DNA of 64,000 bases from Methylococcus mesophilus (GCF_026247885.1 NZ_CP110921.1:2785001-2849000), one strand, 5' to 3'; positions 52,122-61,479 are shown, counted from the first letter of the stretch. Program-made: numbers and translations. The notes: generated by a model from the sequence alone, not told the origin.

Positions 52122-52916
52122 TCAGCTGCCCCCGGTCCGCATCCCGTCGCACCGCGGCCGACGCCCTTTTGCGTCCGCCTGACGCTGCAAGTCGAGCGCC
52201 TGGGGTATCCGCTTCGCCAGGTCCTGCATGCGGGTGGCGTGCGAAGGATGGGTCGATAGAAATTCGACCGGTTGGCTGCCTCCCGAGCTTTCCATGTTGT
52301 TCCACAGTTCGACGCTTTGGCGTGGATCGAAACCGGCGCGCGCCATGAGATCCAGGCCGAGCAGGTCCGCCTCGCTTTCCTGGGTGCGGCTATAGGGCAT
52401 CAGGATGCCATACTGCGCGCCGATCCCCAGCAGTCCCATGAGCGTCTTGCCCGACGCGGACGTCGGATCGGCTACGGCTTGCATGGCATTCAGCCCCTGT
52501 TGGACGGCGACCTGCTGGGACAGCCGCTCATTGGCGTGGCGGGAAAGCACATGGGCGACCTCATGGGCCAGCACCGTCGCCAGTTGATCCTGGTTCCGGG
52601 CAATGCGGAGCATTCCGGTATGCACCCCGATCTTACCTCCGGGCAGGGCGAAGGCATTGGGGCTGTCCCGCCTGAACAGCGTAACTTCCCAGCTTCCGCC
52701 GACTTCGCGCGTCACCGCGTCGGCGACACAGCGCACATAATCGTTGGCCTGCCGGTCCGGCTCGACCGGCACGTCACGCTTCACCGCGGCGAACGATTGA
52801 TCGCCCAGCATTTCCATTTGGCTGTCCGGCAACAGCATGAGCTGGCTGCGTCCCAAGGGGGACGTGGCGCAGGCGCTCATGGCAATGCCCAGGAGCAGTA
52901 CGGCTGCTTTCTTCAT
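52122..52916 (-). CDS. M48 family metalloprotease lipoprotein (YggG/LoiP-like)
   Basis: 264 residues. A lipobox (LLLGIAMSACATS) marks an outer-membrane or periplasmic lipoprotein. HEVAHVLSRHANER is the HExxH zinc site, with the third ligand Glu in RTQESEADLLGLDLMARAGFDP. NAFALPGGKIGVHTGML is also typical. These proteases act in outer-membrane protein quality control. It runs in the same direction as msrA, 34 bases behind it, so both may belong to one envelope-stress operon. Confidence 0.92.
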   Translation of the reverse strand: MKKAAVLLLGIAMSACATSPLGRSQLMLLPDSQMEMLGDQSFAAVKRDVPVEPDRQANDYVRCVADAVTREVGGSWEVTLFRRDSPNAFALPGGKIGVHTGMLRIARNQDQLATVLAHEVAHVLSRHANERLSQQVAVQQGLNAMQAVADPTSASGKTLMGLLGIGAQYGILMPYSRTQESEADLLGLDLMARAGFDPRQSVELWNNMESSGGSQPVEFLSTHPSHATRMQDLAKRIPQALDLQRQADAKGRRPRCDGMRTGGS

Positions 52917-52950
52917 GAGTTAAGGATCGAGGCGAAACAAAGTGGCGGGA

Positions 52951-53619
52951 TCATATCGGATCGGCTTGCCGCTCTTCAATCCGAAAAGGCGGGCACTCGA
53001 CCCCCGTGCCCTGCAGCCCGCAGTAGCCGTCCGGATTCTTCGCCAGATATTGCTGGTGATGGCTTTCGGCATAATAGAATGCAGGGGCCATTCGAATTTC
53101 CGTCGTAATGGCGCCGCGGCCGGCTCGTTCAAGCGCCCGCTGATAGGCCTCCCGTGAAGCCAGAGCCAACCGGAGTTGCTCCGGCGTGGAGGCGAAAATC
53201 ACAGAGCGATACTGTGTCCCCAGATCATTGCCCTGACGCATACCCTGCGTCGGATCGTGCGAGGTCCAGAACACCTGCAACAGGGCGTCGAACCCGACCG
53301 CATCGGGCTCGAATACGACGAATACGACCTCGGCGTGTCCCGTCCTGCCGGTACACACCTCCTTGTAGGTGGGGTTGGGCGTCAATCCTCCGGCGTACCC
53401 CACCGCCGTCGAGTAGACCCCAGGCAAGGTCCAGAACCGCCGCTCCGCTCCCCAGAAGCATCCCATCCCGAAGAATGCCCAGGCCGAGCCCGGCGGAAAA
53501 GGCGGCCTGATCCGCCGGCCATGGACGAAGTGTGTCTCGGTCACTTGCATGGGCGTGGAGCGACCCGGCAGGGCATCGTGAGGATCGGGCAATGCCGACT
53601 CGGCTGACTTGAACCACAT
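52951..53619 (-). CDS. msrA: Peptide methionine sulfoxide reductase A
   Basis: 222 residues. [28 protein letters not shown] contains the catalytic Cys (GCFWGAE), with [36 protein letters not shown] and [13 protein letters not shown] also conserved. It repairs methionine-S-sulfoxide using thioredoxin. The N-terminal ~45 residues are a non-conserved extension seen in many long MsrA proteins. It diverges from hslO, another oxidative-damage gene, with a 77-base gap. Confidence 0.96.
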   Translation of the reverse strand: MWFKSAESALPDPHDALPGRSTPMQVTETHFVHGRRIRPPFPPGSAWAFFGMGCFWGAERRFWTLPGVYSTAVGYAGGLTPNPTYKEVCTGRTGHAEVVFVVFEPDAVGFDALLQVFWTSHDPTQGMRQGNDLGTQYRSVIFASTPEQLRLALASREAYQRALERAGRGAITTEIRMAPAFYYAESHHQQYLAKNPDGYCGLQGTGVECPPFRIEERQADPI

Positions 53620-53696
53620 AGCGAACTCCCGCGTTGAATAAGAGGGAAATGAAAACCCTATAATGCCGGCCTTTCCATCGGAAAAATGCGGGCATC

Positions 53697-54566
53697 ATGA
53701 AAAATTCCGACAGCTTTCAGCGCTTCCTGTTCGAAGACATGGGCATCCGCGGCGAATTGGTCCGCCTCGATGCGAGCTGGCAGGCCGTACTTCAGCGGCA
53801 CACCTATCCTCCGAACGTGAGCCGTCAGTTGGGCCAGGCACTCGCCGCCGTGACGCTGCTGTCCGGAACCATCAAGTTCAAAGGGGCATTGATCCTCCAG
53901 ATCCAGAGCCGGGGTCCCTTGCACACGCTGGTGGTCCAGGCCACCCATCGCCAGACCATACGCGGCCTTGCCCACTGGCGCGATCCGGTGCCAGCAGGAG
54001 CCATGAGCGAAGTCTTCGGGGATGGCCGACTGGTTCTCACCATTCAGAACGAAGGTGCGGACCCTTATCAGGGCGTCGTGGCACTCGAAGGCCAGAACCT
54101 GGCTTCTGCGCTGGAAAGCTATTTCTCCAATTCCGAACAGTTGGCAACCCGGCTCTGGCTGTTCGCGGACGGACAGCGTGCCGCCGGACTGTTTCTGCAG
54201 GCCCTTCCGGCCCAGGCGCACGCCGAGGACGACTGGACACGGCTGATCACCCTGGCCGACACGATTACGGAGCAGGAAATGCTCAACCTGCCGTTCGAAG
54301 ACGTGCTTTACCGGCTTTATCACGAGGAAAAGGTGCGCTTGTTCGAGGCCGAACCCGTGGTGTTCCGCTGCACCTGCTCCCGCCAGCGGATCGAAGCCAT
54401 GCTGCTCGCCCTCGGTAAGGCGGACGTCGAGGACATACTTGCGGAAAAAGGCCGCGTCGAGGTCGATTGCGATTTCTGCAACAAGCGCTACCAGTTCGAC
54501 CCCGTCGATATCGGCGCACTGTTCTCGGAAGAAATCAAGAGCACACCTTCCTTTACCAAGCATTGA
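53697..54566 (+). CDS. hslO: Hsp33 redox-regulated chaperone
   Basis: 289 residues. The C-terminal zinc switch has all four cysteines: FRCTCSRQRIEAML and VDCDFCNKRYQF. The N-terminal chaperone core (FLFEDMGIRGELVRLDASWQ, LSGTIKFKGALILQIQS) is complete. It is activated by oxidation and unfolding to hold aggregating proteins. It sits back to back with msrA. Confidence 0.97.
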   Translation: MKNSDSFQRFLFEDMGIRGELVRLDASWQAVLQRHTYPPNVSRQLGQALAAVTLLSGTIKFKGALILQIQSRGPLHTLVVQATHRQTIRGLAHWRDPVPAGAMSEVFGDGRLVLTIQNEGADPYQGVVALEGQNLASALESYFSNSEQLATRLWLFADGQRAAGLFLQALPAQAHAEDDWTRLITLADTITEQEMLNLPFEDVLYRLYHEEKVRLFEAEPVVFRCTCSRQRIEAMLLALGKADVEDILAEKGRVEVDCDFCNKRYQFDPVDIGALFSEEIKSTPSFTKH

Positions 54567-55012
54567 ACGGCACTGCCTCCGGCGGATGAGTGAAATAGCT
54601 CGAGCAAGAGGCATATCACGCAATCGTCCTTCCCCGATGAAAGCCGTCCGAGGCATGGAGGGGAGGCCGCCAACCCGCAACCCATGCGGCATAAGGTCGC
54701 AGCGCCAGCCGATTCGGCGAAGACGTGCCGATACTGTCACGGCTGGGCCGGCGCGCATTCTCGATAAACACACCACTCAATAAATTCACCGGCTTGACAC
54801 AGATCCTGCCGGCGGCGGCGCCATCAGGAGGAAATCCGGGCCGGCCGGCTTTCCCACGCCGAGGCGGGTCATCGGCATCGACGCCAACTGTGCATTGAAC
54901 GTCTGATCAATGCCATTGGCACCGTTATTGCGGAGCAGTCACGCCATAGGGGGTGTCATTTTGCTCCAGCCTGTGGCCAGCTATCGCGCTCCCGAAAATA
55001 CCAGGAAACGAC
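54567..55012. other. Gap without a supported gene
   Basis: About 450 bases before the methionine-rich pair. TTGACA occurs at 54793 but without a matching -10. CCAGGAAACGAC just before 55013 is the RBS of the next gene. Confidence 0.35.
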
Positions 55013-56047
55013 ATGACAGAAGAAACCACTAAGACCTCGGGATATTTCGATCTGCAATTGAGGTTCGACAGCGCCAACCGAGTGGTGTCCATCAAGGTCA
55101 ACGATGTTTCCCTCCCCCTGGCTCCCCTCCCGGAAGAGTCCTGCTGCGGAGATTCCGACGACACGATAGCGGCTGGCCTAACCGTTCCGGGCATCTCCAA
55201 TCCAGCCATCGAAACGGCGCCCGCGGGGCCTTCGCTGGATCCGCTGCTGGGGCTTGGGCTGAACGTCCTCACGGTCATCGGCGCGGTCCTGGCGTTGCAG
55301 GGGCTGGTCTACTGGAACTATTTCGCCGACGACCCCCAATTTCTCGACCGCTATGGATGGTGGATGGTCTACCTCGATGTCAGCGTCGTGCCGCTGATTG
55401 CGACATTGGGGTATCTCCGCAGCTACATGTACGCCCATGCCTCCCACATGATGGGCATGGTGATAGGCATGACCATCGGGATGCAGGTCGGGACCATGAT
55501 CGGCGGCGTCGTGGGCGCGACCAACGGCTTCTTCATCGGCGCCATGGTGGGCATGTCGCTCGGCACCCTTTACGGCGTGCTGACGGCTTGGTGTTGCGGC
55601 CCGATGGCCGTCATCCACGGTCTCATGGCGGGCGTCATGGGGGGCACGATGGGCGCCATGGTCGTCGTCATGATGATTCCCGACCATGTCCTGATCTTCA
55701 TGCCCGTCTTCACCACGGCCAATCTGCTGATCCTGATCTGGTTCACCTATCTCTTCTACAAGGAGGGCGTGGCGGCGGGCAAATGCCAGCTTCGCGGACC
55801 GCTGACCCTGGCTCAGCTCAGTTCCTTCAGCCTGGTAACGATCGGCCTCCTGTCGGCGCTCATGGTGCTGGGGCCGAAGGGGCCGATGGTCTGGAAAGGG
55901 CACAAGCGCGCCACCGTGGGGGCCAACGCCGCCGAAAACCCGCTCCAGCCCAAGGAGATCGCAAAGGACGGTTCGTCCGCCGAGAAGCCTGAACTGGAAA
56001 TGGCATGTGGAGCCATGATGATGGAAGGAGGCAGCAGTCAGAAATAG
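55013..56047 (+). CDS. Glycine/methionine-rich membrane protein, unknown function
   Basis: 344 residues from the ATG at 55013 with AGGA upstream. A soluble N-terminal ~70 residues includes EESCCGDSD. Then come two membrane helices and a remarkable stretch of glycine-zipper helices loaded with methionine: HASHMMGMVIGMTIGMQVGT, GFFIGAMVGMSLGTLYG and GLMAGVMGGTMGAMVVVMM. The C-terminal tail ends ELEMACGAMMMEGGSSQK. The next gene starts 65 bases downstream and shares the EMACGA motif. I do not recognise the family. Met, Cys and His enrichment suggests a soft-metal (copper) link, which would suit a methanotroph, but this is inference. Confidence 0.75.
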   Translation: MTEETTKTSGYFDLQLRFDSANRVVSIKVNDVSLPLAPLPEESCCGDSDDTIAAGLTVPGISNPAIETAPAGPSLDPLLGLGLNVLTVIGAVLALQGLVYWNYFADDPQFLDRYGWWMVYLDVSVVPLIATLGYLRSYMYAHASHMMGMVIGMTIGMQVGTMIGGVVGATNGFFIGAMVGMSLGTLYGVLTAWCCGPMAVIHGLMAGVMGGTMGAMVVVMMIPDHVLIFMPVFTTANLLILIWFTYLFYKEGVAAGKCQLRGPLTLAQLSSFSLVTIGLLSALMVLGPKGPMVWKGHKRATVGANAAENPLQPKEIAKDGSSAEKPELEMACGAMMMEGGSSQK

Positions 56048-56112
56048 CCGGTCCCGCCCCGTTCGAATGCCGCCCTCCCGTAACTTCATGATGCTCAAAG
56101 AAGGATGATGCC

Positions 56113-57474
56113 ATGGAAACGAAACGTGTCTTCAAGCTCAACTGCTGTTTTACCGCCGTACTAACGGCCGTCGCGACGATACCCGCCGTCGCAGCAGCCA
56201 AGAGCAATAGCACGCAGGCCCGCGTCCACACACTCGAAGATGAAAACGCCGAACTCCGGCGGCAGGTCGAAGAATTACAGGCGAAACTGCGCGATGCCCA
56301 GGAAAATACAGCGAAACAGGGCGTTGTTCCGGCGGCGGCCAATCCGTTTGCAGCGAAAGAAGTAGCCAGGACGGCGGCAGCCGGCGGAGCCAAGGACAAG
56401 GCTGCCGGTGAAATGGCCTGCGGTGCACAAATGGCGGGCGGTGGCAGCGGCATGAAAATGGAACCGGGATCGCAGTTCTACTTCAACCCCGTGTTCGGCG
56501 GCCTGGACATGTTCCACACCCATCCGAAGGGAATGTGGATGGCCAACGTCAAGTGGATGCATTCGCAGGACAACGGCCTCATGGCGGGCACCTCGCCGGT
56601 GAATCCGCAGAACGTCTACACCGGGACGAAGAACGGCGTGCCGTCGAAGTACCCTTACATGATGCCTGCTACCGGCCAGACCATGGACATGTTCATGTTC
56701 ATGCCCATGTACGGCGTGACGGACGACCTGACGCTCATGGCCATGATCAACTACCAGTACATGTCGATGCCCATGGTGATGAACATGGGTATGAGGATGG
56801 GGTACATGACCGAGGGCATGGCGCCGATGGATTCGGGCGGACTGGGTGACACTCAGGTCGACGCGATCTACAAGATCGGCCACTGGGGTCAGCACAACCT
56901 GACCGGCACGATGGGGTTGAATATTCCAACCGGCAGTACTTCCCAGCAGACCGCCAACATGATGGGCGGAGATAACCAGCCGGCGCAGATCCTTTCGCCC
57001 TACGACATGCAGAACGGCCAGGGGACCGTGAACCTCATGCCGGCGCTGACTTACCAATGGCTATCGGACGACGCCCTGTGGAATCTCGGCGGCCAGGCTT
57101 CCGGCGTGTACCACATCGGCACCAACAACGGCTACAGCATGGGCGACAGCGTGACGCTGTCCGCCTGGGGACAGCGCGCCTTCGGCGATGCGACCACTTG
57201 GCTCCGGGCGAAATACATCAATACGGCCCAGATCTACGGCTCCAATCCCAACATGACCAAGTCGACCTATATGGGTAACGGAGCCTGGCTGATGCCCGAT
57301 TATAACCCCCAGAATTACGGCGGCGACGTTCTCAACATGCTCGTCGGCGGCAGTTACCAGTATCACGGCTACAGCATCGGCCTCGAAGGCGGCATACCCG
57401 TGTACCAGGATCTGAACGGCATCCAGTTGCGCAATAGCTGGTATCTGAACGCCGGCTTTCAAGCCATGTTTTGA
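56113..57474 (+). CDS. Methionine-rich outer-membrane barrel protein (PF13557-like)
   Basis: 453 residues: signal peptide, a coiled-coil (VHTLEDENAELRRQVEELQAKLRDA), a linker with GEMACGAQMAGGGSG, then a beta-barrel of the putative phenol-degradation MetA / transporter type (MFMPMYGVTDDLTLMAMINYQ, GLGDTQVDAIYKI, GLNIPTGS, LMPALTYQW) ending NSWYLNAGFQAMF with a C-terminal Phe, as outer-membrane proteins do. Met is extremely frequent around residues 195-240. Probably operonic with the preceding gene and sharing its EMACGA motif. Export or uptake of a metal or hydrophobic compound is possible; unproven. Confidence 0.78.
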   Translation: METKRVFKLNCCFTAVLTAVATIPAVAAAKSNSTQARVHTLEDENAELRRQVEELQAKLRDAQENTAKQGVVPAAANPFAAKEVARTAAAGGAKDKAAGEMACGAQMAGGGSGMKMEPGSQFYFNPVFGGLDMFHTHPKGMWMANVKWMHSQDNGLMAGTSPVNPQNVYTGTKNGVPSKYPYMMPATGQTMDMFMFMPMYGVTDDLTLMAMINYQYMSMPMVMNMGMRMGYMTEGMAPMDSGGLGDTQVDAIYKIGHWGQHNLTGTMGLNIPTGSTSQQTANMMGGDNQPAQILSPYDMQNGQGTVNLMPALTYQWLSDDALWNLGGQASGVYHIGTNNGYSMGDSVTLSAWGQRAFGDATTWLRAKYINTAQIYGSNPNMTKSTYMGNGAWLMPDYNPQNYGGDVLNMLVGGSYQYHGYSIGLEGGIPVYQDLNGIQLRNSWYLNAGFQAMF

Positions 57475-57495
57475 TGCCGGAACGCATCCCTCCGT

Positions 57496-58173
57496 TCACG
57501 GCGGGTTTCCGGCAGCCGCCCCCACCGGCGCAAGCGCCCGGAAATCGTCTATCGCCGGAAACTCGGTGATATCCGCCGCCGCCCTCTTGCTGTCGGCCTT
57601 GCGCACAGCCACGAGATGCCGGGGCCCCGATTGCCGCGCCGAGCGCAACACCGGCAGGCTGTCGTCGACCAGCAGGGTGGCTTCGGGATCGTAGGGCTCG
57701 ACCTCGTGCAGCCGCCGCCAGAACAGAGGGTCTTCTTTCGGCAGGCCGACGGAATGCGAGCTGATGATGGCGTCGAAGAACACGTTGAGGGCGGTTTTCT
57801 CGAGCTTGAGCCCCAGGCTCTTGGGATGGGCATTGGTCACCAGGACCAGCCGTAGCCCCGCCGACCGTACAGCCTCGAGAAACTCGGTCGCATGGGGCAG
57901 CACTGCGATCAATCCGGCGATTTCGGCTTTCATCGCCGGAATGTCCAGTCCCAGCGCCTGGCTCCAATAGTCCAGGCAGTACCACTCCAGCCGGCCTTCC
58001 ATCGCCCTGAATTTTGGCATCAGCTCGGCTTTGGCTTCCGCCAGGCTCAGGCCATTGCGCTCTGCGTAGCGCCGGGGCACGAATTCGAGCCAGAAGTGAT
58101 TATCGAAATTGAGATCCAGCAGCGTGCCGTCCATGTCGAGAAACACGCTGCGCATGCGTTTCCAGGGAATCAT
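57496..58173 (-). CDS. yrfG: HAD family GMP/IMP nucleotidase-like protein (YrfG)
   Basis: 225 residues. FLDMDGTLLDLNFDNHFWLEFVPRRYAE, LVTNAHPKSLGLKLEKT, SSHSVGLPKEDPLFWRRL and LLVDDSLPVLRSAR are the four HAD motifs in the order and spacing of YrfG, which hydrolyses GMP and IMP. The partner NudE gene common elsewhere is not adjacent, but CysQ lies divergently nine bases away. Confidence 0.85.
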   Translation of the reverse strand: MIPWKRMRSVFLDMDGTLLDLNFDNHFWLEFVPRRYAERNGLSLAEAKAELMPKFRAMEGRLEWYCLDYWSQALGLDIPAMKAEIAGLIAVLPHATEFLEAVRSAGLRLVLVTNAHPKSLGLKLEKTALNVFFDAIISSHSVGLPKEDPLFWRRLHEVEPYDPEATLLVDDSLPVLRSARQSGPRHLVAVRKADSKRAAADITEFPAIDDFRALAPVGAAAGNPP

Positions 58174-58238
58174 CGGTTACCATGTCCCGCTTGATTTGTC
58201 GAAAGCCCAGCCCCGTGAGTAGCCAAGGAAATCAGTCC

Positions 58239-59057
58239 ATGCCCATGATGAAGGAGCCTTCCCGCCTGCTCGAATCCGTGGTCGCGCTGGCCAGGGAGGC
58301 CGGCCGGGCCATCCTTGCGATCTACGGCTCGGAGTTCGGCGTGGCGCAGAAATCGGACCAGTCGCCGCTGACGGCGGCGGACTTGGCGTCGCACGAGTTG
58401 ATTGTAGCCGGACTCGGCCAGCTCAAGCCTAAGTTTCCGGTGCTCTCGGAGGAGTCCGCAGCCACCGCTTTCGAAGATCGGAAGAAGTGGATCTCGTTCT
58501 GGCTGGTCGACCCGTTGGATGGCACCAAGGAATTCGTGAAAAGAAACGGGGAGTTCACGGTAAATATCGCCCTGGTGCATGAACACACCCCGGTCCTGGG
58601 CGTAGTTCATGCCCCGGCGCTGGGACTGACGTATTTCGCCGCCGAAGGTTGCGGCGCCTTTCGCCAGCACGGCGAGGAGACGCCCCAGCGCATCCGGGCG
58701 CGGCCCAGGGCGCCGCTGGTCCCTGTTGTCGTCGGCAGCCGGTCGCACGTGAACGCCGAGATGGAGACTTACCTGAGCCGGCTGGGAGAATGCGAGTTGC
58801 GGCCCGTGGGCAGCTCGCTCAAGCTCTGTCTGGTGGCGGAGGGAGCCGCCGATCTGTATCCGCGGATCGGCCTGACTTCCGAATGGGATACGGCGGCGGC
58901 GCATTGCGTCGTGACCGAGGCCGGTGGCGCGGTGACCGATCTCAGGGGCGGCCCGCTCGTGTACAACGCGCGGGACGGCCTGTTGAATCCCTACTTCCTG
59001 GTCTACGGCGACAAGAGCCGTCCCTGGCTCGACTACGCGCAAGGAATCGAAGGCTAG
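58239..59057 (+). CDS. cysQ: 3'(2'),5'-bisphosphate nucleotidase CysQ
   Basis: 272 residues from the ATG at 58239, preceded by AAGGAAAT; an ATG at 58182 would add 19 residues without an RBS. SPLTAADLASHELIV, LSEESA, WLVDPLDGTKEFVKRNGEFTVNIALV and LTSEWDTAAAHCVVTEAGG are the metal-binding motifs of the inositol-monophosphatase superfamily, CysQ type. It recycles PAP from sulfate assimilation. The stop overlaps that of the convergent glycosyltransferase gene through CTAG. Confidence 0.94.
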   Translation: MPMMKEPSRLLESVVALAREAGRAILAIYGSEFGVAQKSDQSPLTAADLASHELIVAGLGQLKPKFPVLSEESAATAFEDRKKWISFWLVDPLDGTKEFVKRNGEFTVNIALVHEHTPVLGVVHAPALGLTYFAAEGCGAFRQHGEETPQRIRARPRAPLVPVVVGSRSHVNAEMETYLSRLGECELRPVGSSLKLCLVAEGAADLYPRIGLTSEWDTAAAHCVVTEAGGAVTDLRGGPLVYNARDGLLNPYFLVYGDKSRPWLDYAQGIEG

Positions 59058-60118
59058 GCGGCGTTCGCCCGGCGCTCGGGGGCGGAGCCGTAATCGTAGC
59101 GGACCTCGTCCCATACGCTGCGGACCCAGGCATGGTCGATATGCCGGTCTCCGCTTTTCAGCCAGCCGACGATGTGGGAAGCCACGTCGGGGTAGACGAC
59201 CCGGACGGCGTGGCCGTTCTTGAGCCAATGCGTCACCGACGCCCGGTCCAGCTCCGGCATCACCGCACCGAGCTGCGTCTGCTCCAGCCCCAGGGCATTG
59301 GAAAGCTGTTCCATTTGCGCTCTCAGGGGCTTAACCAGCAGCTTCTTGCCCATTTGCAAAGCTTCGCTCGCGAGCTCGAAGCCGGCATTGCAGATCACGG
59401 AGCCGCAATCGCGCAGATCCTGCTGGAACCCGGCGCGGGACAGTTGCTTGATATGGATGTGCTCGGGCCGGTCCCGGCTTACCGCGGGGCTGTAGACGTG
59501 GAATTCGTAGTCGCGCAAGGGCTCCAGCAGCGCCACGATCTCGCGGATGTCCTCGAAAGGGAGGTAGACCAGAATCTTCTGTTCGAGCACGGTCTCCGGT
59601 TCCGGCGGCGTTTCGATGATCGGCGGCAGGATCGGCTGGTCGAAATGGTGCCAATGCAGGCCCAGCCCGACGCTGGCCGGGGCGAAATATTTGAGCACGG
59701 TACGCGCGAGAATGTCGTCCCCTGTCTTGGGGATGGGATAGCCGAACGCGTACTGATGGCCGATGCCGATGACTTCGCGCTTCTGCATCCTGGCCGCCCA
59801 CGCCGTAACCGGCTCGAAATCGGTGATGATCAGGTCGTAATGGGAAAGATCCAGCGCCTTGACGTCGCGGACGAAGCGGAGGACGTCATTGTGAACCGAG
59901 GTCTTCAGGTAGGATACCCGCCCGGCCTTGGTCGAAAACGTCAGCCCCTTGCGCCACAGGTAGTCGCCGAAAACCTCCATTTCGAACAAATGATCCCAGG
60001 GGCGGCCGGTAAACAGATAGGTCACCTCGAACCCGGCCGCCTTGAGCGCGGGCGCCATGACCCGCGCCCGTGTGATGTGTCCGTTGCCCGTGGCCTGGAC
60101 GCCGTAAAAGATTCTCAC
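59054..60118 (-). CDS. Glycosyltransferase of the MJ1255/VC2487 family
   Basis: 354 residues from a GTG at 60118, overlapping the stop of the PAP2 gene (GTGA). RIFYGVQATGNGHITRARVMAPALKAAGFEVTYLF is the GT-B N-terminal domain of the MJ1255-like family, and SVICNAGFELASEALQMGKKLLVKPLRAQMEQLSNA is the nucleotide-sugar-binding region. Acceptor and sugar unknown. Coupling with a PAP2 phosphatase gene suggests that both work on a lipid-linked substrate in the membrane. Confidence 0.86.
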   Translation of the reverse strand: MRIFYGVQATGNGHITRARVMAPALKAAGFEVTYLFTGRPWDHLFEMEVFGDYLWRKGLTFSTKAGRVSYLKTSVHNDVLRFVRDVKALDLSHYDLIITDFEPVTAWAARMQKREVIGIGHQYAFGYPIPKTGDDILARTVLKYFAPASVGLGLHWHHFDQPILPPIIETPPEPETVLEQKILVYLPFEDIREIVALLEPLRDYEFHVYSPAVSRDRPEHIHIKQLSRAGFQQDLRDCGSVICNAGFELASEALQMGKKLLVKPLRAQMEQLSNALGLEQTQLGAVMPELDRASVTHWLKNGHAVRVVYPDVASHIVGWLKSGDRHIDHAWVRSVWDEVRYDYGSAPERRANAA

Positions 60119-60642
60119 GTCAGAAAGACTCCCAAACTGAGGAAAGCGACGGTCGTGCCCATGGCCAGCCCGACGAGCACGTCGGTGGGAAAGTGGACGC
60201 CCAGGAAAATGCGTGACAATCCCACCGCGGCGGCCCAGCCGTATAATGCCGGCGACCAGGCGGGATGAGCGTTGGCGACGACCGTCGCCATCAGGAACGC
60301 GCCGGAGGTGTGCCCGGAAGGAAAGCTGAACCGGTCGGACGGAATGATGAAGCTGCGGTAATCCCGAATCGCTGCGGCAGGCCGGTCGCGGCGCAGGCCG
60401 TTCTTGACGATGAAATACAGCGGCCGCTCGACCGCGAATGCCAGCAGAGCGGATTTCAGCAAAGCCAGATTGAGGTCGTCGCCGCTGGCGAACCAGTACA
60501 GGCCGAGCAAAGCATAGAGAAAACCATCTCCGGTGCGCGAAATCCAACGGCTGCACTGCGCGCAGAGCTCAAGGTGCTTGCGGTTCATGAACCAGATGAA
60601 CATGAATACGTCGCATCGGTGAATCGCGTGGATCAGTTTCAT
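60115..60642 (-). CDS. PAP2 superfamily phosphatase
   Basis: 175 residues with several membrane helices. VKNGLRRDRP, SFPSGHTSGAFLMA and GLSRIFLGVHFPTDVL are the three acid-phosphatase motifs of the PAP2 family. Likely acts on phosphatidic acid, a polyprenyl diphosphate or a similar lipid phosphate at the periplasmic face. First gene of a two-gene operon with the overlapping glycosyltransferase. Confidence 0.93.
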   Translation of the reverse strand: MKLIHAIHRCDVFMFIWFMNRKHLELCAQCSRWISRTGDGFLYALLGLYWFASGDDLNLALLKSALLAFAVERPLYFIVKNGLRRDRPAAAIRDYRSFIIPSDRFSFPSGHTSGAFLMATVVANAHPAWSPALYGWAAAVGLSRIFLGVHFPTDVLVGLAMGTTVAFLSLGVFLT

Positions 60643-60690
60643 GGCAACGCTCCGGGGAAACGAACGCTTTACCCATGATAGAGGACGAGC

Positions 60691-61479
60691 ATGACAGAAA
60701 GCGGTCGCGACGGTGACGATTCGATGAATGCGTCAGCCGATCCGGCGGAGGAGAAGGTGGCGCTGATCACGGGCGCGGCCCGAAGAGTCGGCGCGGCCAT
60801 TGCCGCGCACCTGCACGATCAGGGTTACCGTGTCATCGTGCATTACCACAGCTCGGAACGGGATGCCTTGATGCTTTGCGAGGAGCTCAATCGCTGCCGA
60901 AACGATTCTGCCACGGCCATCGGAGCCAATCTGCTGGAACTCGGAGCCCTGGGCGCGCTGGTCGACGCCGCAGCCGGACGCTGGGGCCGGCTCGACGCCC
61001 TGGTCAACAACGCCTCAGCCTTCTATCCGACACCGATGGGATCGGTGACCGGACAGCAGTGGGACGAGTTGCTGGGCAGCAATCTACGCGCACCGTTTTT
61101 CCTGGCTCAGCACGCCATGCCCTGGCTGTCGGCCAGCCGCGGCTGCGTGGTGAACCTCGCGGACATCCATGCCGACAGGCCGCTCAAAAACCATCCGGCG
61201 TACGCCGTCGCCAAGGCGGGGCTGGTGGCGCTGACGAAGTCGCTCGCCAAAGAACTGGCGCCGGCCATACGCGTGAACGCTGTCGCGCCGGGCGCGATCC
61301 TGTGGCCCGAACAGGGCGCCGATACGGAAATGCAGGCCGAAATCCTGAACCGCATCCCGCTGGGAAGGCCAGGTACCCCGCTGGACATCGCAAAGGCCGT
61401 TGCCTATTTCCTGGACCAAGCTCCCTATGTCACGGGGCAGGTACTTGCAGTGGATGGAGGACGCAGCCTGTTCGGCTAG
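60691..61479 (+). CDS. folM: Pteridine reductase (SDR family, FolM-like)
   Basis: 262 residues. VALITGAARRVGAAIAAHLH is a TGxxxRxG dinucleotide-binding motif characteristic of pteridine reductases rather than ordinary SDRs. LVNNASAFYPT and NLADIHADRPLKNHPAYAVAKAGL provide the active site, with Asp in place of the usual Ser. It converges on folK with overlapping stops (CTAG). The folate neighbourhood supports a dihydropterin or dihydrofolate substrate. In methanotrophs a role in H4MPT supply is also conceivable. Confidence 0.85.
   Translation: MTESGRDGDDSMNASADPAEEKVALITGAARRVGAAIAAHLHDQGYRVIVHYHSSERDALMLCEELNRCRNDSATAIGANLLELGALGALVDAAAGRWGRLDALVNNASAFYPTPMGSVTGQQWDELLGSNLRAPFFLAQHAMPWLSASRGCVVNLADIHADRPLKNHPAYAVAKAGLVALTKSLAKELAPAIRVNAVAPGAILWPEQGADTEMQAEILNRIPLGRPGTPLDIAKAVAYFLDQAPYVTGQVLAVDGGRSLFG

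Noticed and set aside
55178-56098. A His-rich 306-codon minus-strand frame that looks metal-binding
   Set aside because: The histidines are the reverse complement of the Met/Gly codons of the membrane protein on the plus strand, not a protein signal.
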